From positions 1-6,442 of the forward strand of contig WRDE01000122.1 of NCBI GenBank assembly GCA_009783605.1: a DNA stretch of 6,442 bases, in the 5' to 3' direction. The position numbers and the translations under genes were made by a program. Origin of the DNA: Oscillospiraceae bacterium (GTDB lineage Bacteria > Bacillota > Clostridia > Oscillospirales > Acutalibacteraceae). Positions 1-5,655 of this stretch are shown one piece after another. The notes under the pieces were generated by a model. That model saw only the letters and a list, made by a program, of their open reading frames with translations, did no database searches and was not told the origin of the DNA. Numbering within the stretch: position 1 is the stretch's first letter; each line of letters starts with the position of its first letter.

Positions 1-631
1 CCGCCTCCCGGTCTAACGGATAGGTCGTCCCGGCCAGTGCGCCGGAGCCGAGGGGCGAGAGATCCATCCGTTTCCCGGCGTCCTCTATCCGGCCGATATC
101 CCGCAAAAACATCTCGGCATAGGCCATCAGATGATACCCAAAGGTGACCGGCTGGGCACGCTGGAGATGGGTGTAGCCCGACATCACGGTACCGGCTTCC
201 CGCTCCGCCCGGTCACAGAGCACGGCGATCAGCCCGCGCAGCTGTTTTTTTATCTCTTCACAACGCTTTTTCAGATACAGCCGGAGATCCAGCGCCACCT
301 GGTCGTTGCGGGAACGGCCGGTATGCAGCCGTTTGCCGGCGTCGCCGATCCGGGCGGTCAGTTCGGTTTCGATAAAGGTGTGGATATCCTCGGCGGCGGG
401 ATCGATAACCAACGAGCCATCCTCTATCTCGGCCGCGATCTCCCGCAGCCCCCGCCGGATCGTCTCCCCGTCCTCCCGGGAAATGATCCCCTGTTTGGCC
501 AGCATCCCGGCGTGGGCAAGGCTGCCGGCGATATCCTCCCGGACCATCCGGCAGTCAATAGCTATCGAAGAGTTAAAATCGTCAATTTCTCCGGAAATTT
601 CCCCGGAAAACCGCCCGGCCCAGAGCTTCAT
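1..631 (-). CDS. argH: Argininosuccinate lyase, N-terminal 210 residues (cut by window edge)
   Basis: Argininosuccinate lyase splits argininosuccinate into arginine and fumarate, the last step of arginine synthesis, in the cytoplasm. Seen in the sequence: the family start MKLWAGRFSG, then TGRSRNDQV at residues 104-112 and SGYTHLQRAQPV at about 151-162. H155 matches the conserved histidine of the THLQRAQP motif. The reading frame is open from 631 to the window edge. The signature loop GSSxMPxKxN (about residue 280) lies outside. The family is usually about 460 residues, so under half is present. The ATG at 631 is chosen because it gives the canonical N-terminus and has a GAGAGG ribosome site a few bases upstream. 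argG lies upstream on the same strand, but the two are separated by 476 bp carrying an opposite-strand gene, so argH probably uses its own promoter (719-747). Nothing looks broken. Confidence 0.96.
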   Translation of the reverse strand, partial: MKLWAGRFSGEISGEIDDFNSSIAIDCRMVREDIAGSLAHAGMLAKQGIISREDGETIRRGLREIAAEIEDGSLVIDPAAEDIHTFIETELTARIGDAGKRLHTGRSRNDQVALDLRLYLKKRCEEIKKQLRGLIAVLCDRAEREAGTVMSGYTHLQRAQPVTFGYHLMAYAEMFLRDIGRIEDAGKRMDLSPLGSGALAGTTYPLDREA

Positions 632-695
632 ATAAATACCTCTCTTCTGAATTCGGAATGCGGAATTGGGCTGACATTAATGCTGATATATAACA

Positions 696-723
696 TTGTC
701 CGATATTCCCGTACAAGCATAAT
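696..723 (+). promoter_or_regulatory. Candidate promoter of the small plus-strand gene
   Basis: TTGTCC (696-701, 4 of 6) and CATAAT (718-723, 5 of 6) are separated by 16 bp. Transcription would start near 730, about 60 nt before the ATG at 792. An alternative pair just upstream is TTGGGC, 17 bp, TATAAC, which has a weaker -35. The -10 occupies almost the same bases as the opposite-facing argH -10 at 719-724. The plus-strand call is weaker than the minus-strand one. Confidence 0.35.
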
Positions 724-747
724 AATAGAGAGGAAATAACATATCAA
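719..747 (-). promoter_or_regulatory. Candidate sigma-A promoter of argH
   Basis: Read on the minus strand, TTGATA (742-747, 5 of 6 to TTGACA) is followed after exactly 17 bp by TATTAT (719-724, 5 of 6 to TATAAT). Transcription would start near 712 and give a leader of about 80 nt before the argH ATG at 631. The leader contains two copies of CGGAAT 7 bp apart (654-659 and 661-666). I see no convincing ArgR operator here, in contrast to the region upstream of argG. The -10 overlaps a possible -10 reading the other way. The call rests on consensus match only. Confidence 0.55.
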
Positions 748-756
748 CTTCAATAA

Positions 757-770
757 ATAATTTGCAATTT
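757..770. repeat. Copy of the AT-rich motif, left of the small gene
   Basis: ATAATTTGCAATTT is identical to the reverse complement of 2610-2623. It lies directly before the ribosome binding site of the 63-residue gene. The DNA is AT-rich, so the match alone is modest evidence; its value comes from the companion copy on the other side of the gene. Confidence 0.4.
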
Positions 771-791
771 CCCCAAAAGGAGGTGGCTTGG

Positions 792-983
792 ATGTCCAAT
801 TCCACATTGACAGTCGGTTCGGTGACCGCTGCCGCTCTGGCGCTCGCCAAAGGGCGGACGGCGGATGAAACCGCTCTGCTCGGCGCCGTGCTCACCCAGC
901 TCGGCGACACGCTGACGACAATCTCCATACAAAAGGATATAGCGGAGAAAAATTGTAAATCACAAACGGAAAACAGCAAATAG
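792..983 (+). CDS. Small conserved-looking protein of 63 residues, function unknown
   Basis: The protein begins MSNSTLTVGSVTAAALALAK and has the core ELALL-like stretch TADETALLGAVLTQLGDTL, then a polar lysine-rich tail ending in NSK. The core should form an amphipathic helix or helix pair. There is no signal peptide, cysteine motif or metal site apart from one cysteine near the tail. From memory the ETALLGAVLTQLGDTLxTI pattern resembles a family of about 60-residue proteins of unknown function in Clostridia, possibly the one called DUF6774; I could not check this. The ATG at 792 is preferred over an upstream in-frame TTG at 762 because AAAGGAGGTG at 776-785 sits 6 nt before it, almost fully complementary to the 16S rRNA tail. 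It is the only clear gene on the plus strand and lies between argG and argH, antisense to both, with a candidate promoter of its own. Function is not known. Confidence 0.8.
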   Translation: MSNSTLTVGSVTAAALALAKGRTADETALLGAVLTQLGDTLTTISIQKDIAEKNCKSQTENSK

Positions 984-998
984 GGGAGGCAATCATTC

Positions 999-1012
999 AC
1001 AATGCATAATTT
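999..1012. repeat. Copy of the AT-rich motif, right of the small gene
   Basis: ACAATGCATAATTT is identical to the reverse complement of 2617-2630. It has the same orientation as the copy at 757-770, so the two flank the 63-residue gene as partial direct repeats of one 21-base motif. Confidence 0.4.
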
Positions 1013-1139
1013 ACGTACAAATAAGAATCAGCGCACAGGCGAAGTCATTGGGGCTTGTACGGCTGCGGCCGCGACAGCGCCTGTTCATTGTTCGCAGTTA
1101 GGTAAAATCAGTGCACGAGCCCCGAATTCTGAGATCTAA
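1002..1139 (+). CDS. Doubtful 45-residue ORF downstream of the small gene
   Basis: An ATG at 1002 opens a 45-codon frame ending in TAA at 1137-1139. The product starts MHNLRTNKNQ and contains an alanine-rich middle (GACTAAAATAPV). GGGGAGG at 983-989 lies 12 nt upstream, which is longer than usual for a working ribosome site. Against it: the start codon falls inside the short AT-rich motif that recurs elsewhere in the window, the frame runs 32 nt into the 3' end of argG on the other strand, and I recognise no family. It may be chance. It is recorded because it follows the 63-residue gene in the same direction by 18 nt. Confidence 0.18.
   Translation: MHNLRTNKNQRTGEVIGACTAAAATAPVHCSQLGKISARAPNSEI
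1035..1084. other. Long imperfect inverted repeat between convergent gene ends
   Basis: ACAGGCG (1035-1041) pairs perfectly with CGCCTGT (1078-1084). Inside it, after a 2-by-2 mismatch, GTC (1044-1046) pairs with GAC (1073-1075), leaving a GC-rich loop that contains the palindrome GCGGCCGC. It sits between the 3' ends of argG (minus) and the small plus-strand gene. That position suggests a bidirectional terminator or a structured RNA end. No clear T-run follows on either strand, so an intrinsic terminator is not established. Confidence 0.3.
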
Positions 1140-2337
1140 CTTTTACCGGCAGGCCGAATAGATTGATAAACCCTTCGGCGTCGCTTTGATTGTATACGTC
1201 GTCCGCGTCGAAGGTGGCGACGGCCTGGTCATACAGGGAATAGGGCGAGGTTATGGATACCAGCGTCACGCTGCCTTTATAGAGTTTTAGCCGCACCTCG
1301 CCGGTACAGGTCTGCTGGGTGGCGTCGGCGAAGGCGGACAGCGCTTCCCGCAGCGGGGTGAACCACTGGCCGTTGTAGACTAACTCGGCGAACCGCCCGG
1401 ATACCGCCTGCTGTTTATAATGCTGGGTGTCACGGTCTAATGTCAGCGTCTCCAACGCCTGGTGGGCGCGGTAGAGGATGGTGCCGCCCGGGGTCTCATA
1501 GACACCGCGGCTTTTCATCCCCACCAACCGGTTTTCCACCATATCCACGATGCCGATCCCGTTTTCGCCGCCCAATGTGTTTAATCGCCGGATCAGCGTC
1601 ACCCCGTCCAACCGCTCCCCGTCTAACGCCGCCGGGATCCCCTTTTCAAAGGACAGGGTCAGGTAAGACGACATATCCGGCGCCCGTTCGGGCGAGACGC
1701 CCATTTCGAGAATTTTATCTAAATCCGGCGGGTTGGCCGGATCCTCCAGCTCCAATCCCTCGTGAGAGAGGTGCCAGAGGTTTTTATCCTTGGAATAATT
1801 CGTCTCCCGGGTGACGGTCAGCGGTATCCCCCGCGCCTCAGCGTAGGCGAACGCGTCCTCCCGGGACCGCAGGTCCCACTCCCGCCAGGGGGCGATGATT
1901 TTCATATCCGGCGCGAAGGCTTTGATGGCCAGCTCGAACCGCACCTGGTCGTTGCCTTTGCCGGTGCACCCGTGAGCGATGGCGTCGGCCCCCTCCCGCA
2001 GCGCGATTTCGGCGATCCGCCGGGCAGCTACCGGCCGGGCGATGGCGGTGCCGAGCAGATACTGGTTTTCATATACCGCCCCGGCCTTCAGCGCCGGAAA
2101 GATAAACTCGTTGACAAATTCCTCCCGCAGGTCCTCGATATACAGCGCGGACGCGCCGGTCAGCAGCGCTCTTTCCCGCAGACCATCCAGTTCATCCCCC
2201 TGCCCCAGATCAGCGGCCACCGCGATAACTTCGCACCCGCCATAATGCTCCTTCAGCCAAGGGATGATGATCGACGTGTCCAACCCGCCGGAATAAGCCA
2301 ATACCACTTTTTTAATGTCAATCCCGGATTTCATCAT
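1108..2337 (-). CDS. argG: Argininosuccinate synthase
   Basis: This cytoplasmic enzyme condenses citrulline and aspartate, using ATP, to argininosuccinate; argH nearby does the next step. Seen in the 409-residue product: the N-type ATP pyrophosphatase loop AYSGGLDTS at residues 14-22, GCTGKGNDQVRFE at 123-135 (citrulline/aspartate site region), WREWDLRSRED at 151-161, LSHEGLELEDP at 190-200, and ENGIGIVDMVENRLVGMKSR at about 258-277. The end, INLFGLPVKVRSQ, is the usual one. Length fits the family's roughly 400 residues. Two adjacent ATGs (2337 and 2334) can both be served by AGAGGG at 2343-2348; the second has the more usual 8-nt spacing, so the true product may be one residue shorter. A consensus-like promoter and two ArgR-type operators lie upstream. 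No defects are visible. Confidence 0.98.
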   Translation of the reverse strand: MMKSGIDIKKVVLAYSGGLDTSIIIPWLKEHYGGCEVIAVAADLGQGDELDGLRERALLTGASALYIEDLREEFVNEFIFPALKAGAVYENQYLLGTAIARPVAARRIAEIALREGADAIAHGCTGKGNDQVRFELAIKAFAPDMKIIAPWREWDLRSREDAFAYAEARGIPLTVTRETNYSKDKNLWHLSHEGLELEDPANPPDLDKILEMGVSPERAPDMSSYLTLSFEKGIPAALDGERLDGVTLIRRLNTLGGENGIGIVDMVENRLVGMKSRGVYETPGGTILYRAHQALETLTLDRDTQHYKQQAVSGRFAELVYNGQWFTPLREALSAFADATQQTCTGEVRLKLYKGSVTLVSITSPYSLYDQAVATFDADDVYNQSDAEGFINLFGLPVKVRSQNSGLVH

Positions 2338-2366
2338 GTCCGCCCTCTAATTTTTAATGAGGTTAT

Positions 2367-2395
2367 AGTATACCCGCGGATATCAGAATTTGCAA
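2367..2395 (-). promoter_or_regulatory. Candidate sigma-A promoter of argG
   Basis: On the minus strand TTGCAA (2390-2395, 4 of 6) is followed after 17 bp by TATACT (2367-2372, 5 of 6). Transcription would start near 2360, giving a leader of about 23 nt, too short for a T-box or riboswitch. Control is therefore more likely by a DNA-binding repressor, in agreement with the operators upstream. Confidence 0.65.
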
Positions 2396-2405
2396 GCCTT
2401 TTTTA

Positions 2406-2419
2406 TGTATATTTATGCG
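2406..2419. promoter_or_regulatory. Candidate ArgR/AhrC operator, promoter-proximal
   Basis: TGTATATTTATGCG matches the ARG-box pattern TGNATWWWWATNCA at 13 of 14 positions (last base differs). It ends 10 bp upstream of the argG -35 element. ArgR/AhrC binds such boxes in the presence of arginine in Bacillus and relatives. The match and position are seen; binding is inference, and AT-rich DNA can match by chance. Confidence 0.5.
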
Positions 2420-2517
2420 TTTTAATGATTTTTGGATATTTGCACAACTCAACAGATATTTCAACAGAAAAACAAGGCGGTATGCTCCACAAAAAATGTA
2501 TAGCCCACTGCATAATC

Positions 2518-2531
2518 TGTATATTTATACA
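2518..2531. promoter_or_regulatory. Candidate ArgR/AhrC operator, distal
   Basis: TGTATATTTATACA fits TGNATWWWWATNCA at all 14 positions and is a near-perfect palindrome. Its centre is 112 bp from that of the proximal box. Further half-sites flank it: TGTATA at 2497-2502, TGCATA at 2509-2514, and an overlapping 12-of-14 match at 2528-2541. Two separated operators would allow a hexameric ArgR to loop the DNA, as proposed for AhrC at the Bacillus subtilis arginine genes. Confidence 0.6.
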
Positions 2532-2596
2532 TCTAAATGCATAAAAAGAGCAGGCCCTACCGCCAATACAGCGACAAAACCCGCCCGCCGATGGTT

Positions 2597-2630
2597 AATT
2601 GCAAATTGTAAATTGCAAATTATGCATTGT
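2597..2630. repeat. AT-rich short repeat directly after the permease gene
   Basis: AATTGCAAATT occurs at 2597-2607 and again at 2611-2621 (14-bp period), followed by AAATTATGCATTGT (2617-2630). On the other strand this reads ACAATGCATAATTT running into GCAATTT. The two halves recur at 999-1012 and 757-770. It touches the permease stop codon (2630-2632). No hairpin with a T-run is seen, so it is not an obvious terminator. Confidence 0.5.
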
Positions 2631-4156
2631 CATTTCACGTCTCTTCGCACAAAGCTGTCGTGGGCGATCAGCAGGAAAATGGCCATGTATACCGCCAGCA
2701 CCGCCGCCGAAAAGCCCAGCGTCATGCTGCTGTCGTATATCAGCAGCTCGCTGGGGAGGCTGGCGGTCAGCGGCGAGGAGAAATAGACGCTCAGATCGAG
2801 ATTGGCGAAAATCAGGAATTTCACCCCCGGGATATAGCCGAAGAAGCTCTTGAGTACCATCAGGATACGGAGGACGATATCGCCGCCGAACATCATCACT
2901 AAGGAGAGGACGGTGGCCGATACGCTGCTGCGCAGCAGGGCGGAGAACATCACGCCGGCGCATACCATCGCCAGCGTCGGCAGCATCATGATCAGGTATT
3001 TCCCGAGAAAATACAGCATATACGGCATGGTTACGGTATTGCCGAACAGGGTGGTCACCTGCATCGCCCCGGCGCCGGCGAACAGCGAGGTCACCCCGCA
3101 GATGACCATGCTGATCACCAAGAAAACCAGCTCCGCCGCCACGGCGAATTCGACGGCGGCCAGGGTTTTTGCCCAGAAGACCCGGGCGCGTCTGTGGGGT
3201 ACGATCAGCAGCAGCTTGACGGTTCCGGCGGTGAATTCCCCCGCGATGATGACCGCCGCAATCAGCAGCGCCGCCAGCGACAGCAGACTGACCTGCGAGG
3301 TGGTTTCCAGCAGCCCGTAGAAGGAATTGATCTCGACCGGCGGGATATCCTGCCGGAGCCGGACCTCCAGCTCCCGGTTCTTTTGGGCCAGCGCCGTCCG
3401 GTCGGCGTCGGACAGCGGGGTGCCGGTCCAGTATACCGTCCCCGACATCGAAAAGGCCTGCTCACCCCGCAGCAGCGACAGCTCGTTTTCGCCGATGGCA
3501 TTGACCGCCGACGCTTTCCAGTTTTTGCCGGCGCCAGGGTTTAATAAATTGTCAAAATTGAGATCAATCTCATAGCTGTAGTCCCACTTGGTCGAGACCG
3601 GTTCAATATCCATCTCGAGATACATCCGGAAGATCCGGCTGTAGACCTCCTTCTCCTCCAGGTTCTCCCCCGGCGGATCTTCTATCATCTCCCCGGCGTA
3701 GGCGCGCCAGTCGCCCTTCGCCAACATATGGGTCCAGCGGGCGGCCTCGGCCAGCATCCGTTCGATCTCCCCGGGTCCGACAGACTCGGGATCGGCCAGC
3801 TCCGCCTCCACCGACAGCCGGAAGGCCGTATCGGCCAGGTCGATCCGCCAGTCGCCCTCGGCGAGATTGTTGTCCAAGATATATTGGAACACCCGGTAGT
3901 TTGTCACCATGCCGATATAGTATTCCCTGAAATCCTCATCCTCGCTGTATTCCGGGTCCTGCAGCATGGCGGACAGGGAGGATACCTGGTCCCGGCAATA
4001 GTCCTCATACGACATGGAAAACCCGAAATCCATCGTGGTGAACGCCGAGGTGATCAATACCAACAGCAGCGTCAGCCCCATCGTCACCCCGAGGGTAACC
4101 CATGTGGAGGTTTTTTTATACAGCTTGAGCCGTTCGTTTTTCAGCAGGTTATACAA
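2630..4156 (-). CDS. ABC-2 type transporter permease with a large external domain
   Basis: This is the membrane partner of the ABC ATPase encoded just upstream. The 508 residues predict one membrane segment at about 19-41, an outer-face region of about 245 residues (43-287), then segments at about 288-306, 334-360, 380-407, 412-435 and 476-498, six in all. GEFTAGTVKLLL at 306-317, at the end of segment 2, is typical of ABC-2 permeases, as is the FVRRDVK end. The external region is acidic and rich in aromatics (for example YRVFQYILDNNL), with no family I recognise. The start is a TTG at 4156, inside the TTGTATAA overlap with the ATPase stop; GGGAGGAGGG at 4164-4173, 7 nt upstream, supports it, and no nearby ATG could replace it. 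The overlap implies translational coupling. The substrate is unknown; relatives export peptides or give peptide-antibiotic resistance, which here is only a suggestion. Confidence 0.9.
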   Translation of the reverse strand: MYNLLKNERLKLYKKTSTWVTLGVTMGLTLLLVLITSAFTTMDFGFSMSYEDYCRDQVSSLSAMLQDPEYSEDEDFREYYIGMVTNYRVFQYILDNNLAEGDWRIDLADTAFRLSVEAELADPESVGPGEIERMLAEAARWTHMLAKGDWRAYAGEMIEDPPGENLEEKEVYSRIFRMYLEMDIEPVSTKWDYSYEIDLNFDNLLNPGAGKNWKASAVNAIGENELSLLRGEQAFSMSGTVYWTGTPLSDADRTALAQKNRELEVRLRQDIPPVEINSFYGLLETTSQVSLLSLAALLIAAVIIAGEFTAGTVKLLLIVPHRRARVFWAKTLAAVEFAVAAELVFLVISMVICGVTSLFAGAGAMQVTTLFGNTVTMPYMLYFLGKYLIMMLPTLAMVCAGVMFSALLRSSVSATVLSLVMMFGGDIVLRILMVLKSFFGYIPGVKFLIFANLDLSVYFSSPLTASLPSELLIYDSSMTLGFSAAVLAVYMAIFLLIAHDSFVRRDVK

Positions 4157-5063
4157 TGACGTTCCCTCCTCCCGTGATCGCGATGAAGCTCTCTTCCAGC
4201 GAAACCGCCACCGGCTGGACGCCGTAGATGGCGATGCCGGCCTCGATCAGCTTGTTGTTCACCGTCGGCACCTCCTCCTCGCTGACCCGCAGCTCGATAT
4301 AGTCGGCGGCGACGTCGGCGATGCGGTCGGCGATATGCTGCCGGATCAGCTCCAGCGCGGTATCTAACGGCCGGACGAAGAAGCGGAATCTGCCGGATAC
4401 GTTTTTGGTCAGCTCATCCACCCCGGCTATCCGCAGCAGCTGGCCGTTGCTGATGATGCCGACCGTGTCGCACATCTCCTGCATCTCCTGCAGGATGTGG
4501 GAGGAGACCATCACCGTGATCCCCTCGTTTTTGGCCAGATACCGCAGCAGGTCGCGGAAATCCTTGATGCCGGCGGGATCCAGCCCGTTGGTCGGCTCGT
4601 CGAGGATCAGCAGCCTTGGCCGGCGCAGCATCGCCTGCGCCACCCCGATCCGCTGTTTCATGCCCAGCGAATACGTCTTGAATTTGTCCTTGATCCGCAG
4701 CTGCATCCCCACCATCTCAACCACCTCGTCCACCCGCGACAGCGGCATACCGCAGGCCCGGGCCTGGAGCTTGAGGTTGTCATAGCCCGAGAGGTAGACA
4801 TACATGTCGGGGTTTTCGACGATGCCGCCGACGCAGGCCATCGCCGCTTCAAATTCCGTCTCCACGTTGTGTCCGCAGACGGTGATCTGACCGTGGTCGG
4901 CGGCCAGCAGGCCCAGAATCATCTTGATGGTGGTGGTTTTTCCGGCGCCGTTGGGGCCGAGGAAACCGAAAATCCGCCCCTCCTCGACCGAAAAGCTCAG
5001 ATCCTTCACCACCGGGCGGGATCCGAAGAATTTTTGTACATGCTCTAAGGTTAAAATACTCAT
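4149..5063 (-). CDS. ABC transporter ATP-binding protein, BcrA/LanF-like
   Basis: This ATPase should drive the ABC-2 permease encoded next. In the 304-residue product the Walker A motif GPNGAGKTT is at 36-44, the signature YSLGMKQR at 131-138, Walker B LLILDE at 151-156 followed by PTNGLDP, and the switch histidine is H189 (SSH). At the Q-loop position the sequence is GGIVENPDMYVYLSG, with E83 instead of glutamine. A glutamate there is known for the BcrA and lantibiotic-immunity LanF group, which supports that assignment. Residues after about 215 form the C-terminal extension usual in this group. The ATG at 5063 has GAGGAGG 7 nt upstream, which overlaps the stop of the preceding gene. Peptide-antibiotic export or self-protection is possible, but no bacteriocin gene or two-component system is in the window. 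Confidence 0.95.
   Translation of the reverse strand: MSILTLEHVQKFFGSRPVVKDLSFSVEEGRIFGFLGPNGAGKTTTIKMILGLLAADHGQITVCGHNVETEFEAAMACVGGIVENPDMYVYLSGYDNLKLQARACGMPLSRVDEVVEMVGMQLRIKDKFKTYSLGMKQRIGVAQAMLRRPRLLILDEPTNGLDPAGIKDFRDLLRYLAKNEGITVMVSSHILQEMQEMCDTVGIISNGQLLRIAGVDELTKNVSGRFRFFVRPLDTALELIRQHIADRIADVAADYIELRVSEEEVPTVNNKLIEAGIAIYGVQPVAVSLEESFIAITGGGNVIV
4164..4173 (-). promoter_or_regulatory. Ribosome binding site deciding the TTG start of the permease
   Basis: On the minus strand GGGAGGAGGG lies 7 nt before TTG (4154-4156), inside the 3' end of the ATPase gene. It is the reason the permease is called from a TTG; the next in-frame methionine is about 41 codons on, which would delete the first membrane segment. 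Confidence 0.75.
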
Positions 5064-5075
5064 TTTCCCGCCTCC

Positions 5076-5651
5076 TCACATAAATGAATAGTAATTGTAC
5101 CGGTCGAAATCCAGCGCGCTGATGTTGAAGATCCGCCAGCCGTCCGCCGTCTTTTTCAGCGTCAGGGTCACGTCCAAGAACAGCTCGCCGTCGAGAGCTT
5201 CGCCGTCATATTCGCCGAAGGCCTCATACCGGTACAGGATAAAGATATACCCCACATCCCCGTCCAAGGAAAAATCCCGGATATTCTCCCGGTCCGGCGA
5301 CAGCCCGGATAGGGCCATCCGGCCATGCTGCTGTTCCGACGCCATCATTCCCAATTTTTCGACGCCTTCTTCCAGATACGGGGATTCTGCGGTGAAAAAC
5401 GGTTTTAGCGTGCCGGTGATCCGCCGGGTCCATTCCTCGTGATCGGATTGGAACATCTCCAACTCCGCCGGAGACAGCCGCGCGCCCTTCACCGCCAACT
5501 GCTCCATCTCATCCGCCAGCGCGAGGATCTCACGCTTTTGGGCTGCCCGGTCGATTCCGACCACCACGATATACATCCCGACTAACGCCGCCGCGGCCAG
5601 CAGCACCACCAATCCCCGGTTGATCCGTTTCCAAAATGGCCTTTTCCGCAT
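5076..5651 (-). CDS. Membrane-anchored protein with an external domain, function unknown
   Basis: The 191-residue protein has a basic N-terminus (MRKRPFWKR), one hydrophobic segment at about 14-33, and a polar remainder expected outside the cell. Residues 36-75 look like a charged helix. The C-terminal part alternates as beta strands: VGYIFILYRYEAF (133-145) and ELFLDVTLTLKKTADGWRIF (156-175). The strand followed by DGWRI is typical of small NTF2-like or DUF4829-like external domains, but the family is not certain. The ATG at 5651 has AAGGAG at 5660-5665, 8 nt upstream. It starts 4 nt after the P-type ATPase stop and ends 12 nt before the ABC ATPase start, so it is probably translated in one transcript with them. 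A role as an accessory sensor or substrate-binding partner of the transporter is inference from position only. Confidence 0.8.
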   Translation of the reverse strand: MRKRPFWKRINRGLVVLLAAAALVGMYIVVVGIDRAAQKREILALADEMEQLAVKGARLSPAELEMFQSDHEEWTRRITGTLKPFFTAESPYLEEGVEKLGMMASEQQHGRMALSGLSPDRENIRDFSLDGDVGYIFILYRYEAFGEYDGEALDGELFLDVTLTLKKTADGWRIFNISALDFDRYNYYSFM

Positions 5652-5655
5652 GGAC

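Noticed and set aside
131..739. Long plus-strand open frame opposite argH
   Set aside because: It is antisense to the clear ArgH frame and has proline/glycine-rich composition typical of the complement of a GC-rich gene, with no ribosome site.
762..791. TTG at 762 as the start of the small plus-strand gene
   Set aside because: It would place the Shine-Dalgarno sequence inside the coding region; the ATG at 792 has ideal 6-nt spacing.
1762..2544. Plus-strand 260-residue open frame opposite argG and its promoter
   Set aside because: It is a shadow of argG; composition is not protein-like and there is no Shine-Dalgarno site or family match.
2535..2595. Possible intrinsic terminator after the permease (minus strand GGGCCTGC followed by five T)
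   Set aside because: Only about 3 bp of stem could be paired before the T-run; too weak to call.
2338..2629. Possible extra gene or leader riboswitch in the 292-bp gap upstream of argG
   Set aside because: No frame with a ribosome site was found, and the predicted leader of about 23 nt is too short for a riboswitch or T-box; the gap holds the promoter, operators and AT-rich repeat.
3728..4159. Plus-strand open frames opposite the permease and ATPase
   Set aside because: They are complements of confidently assigned genes, without start signals.
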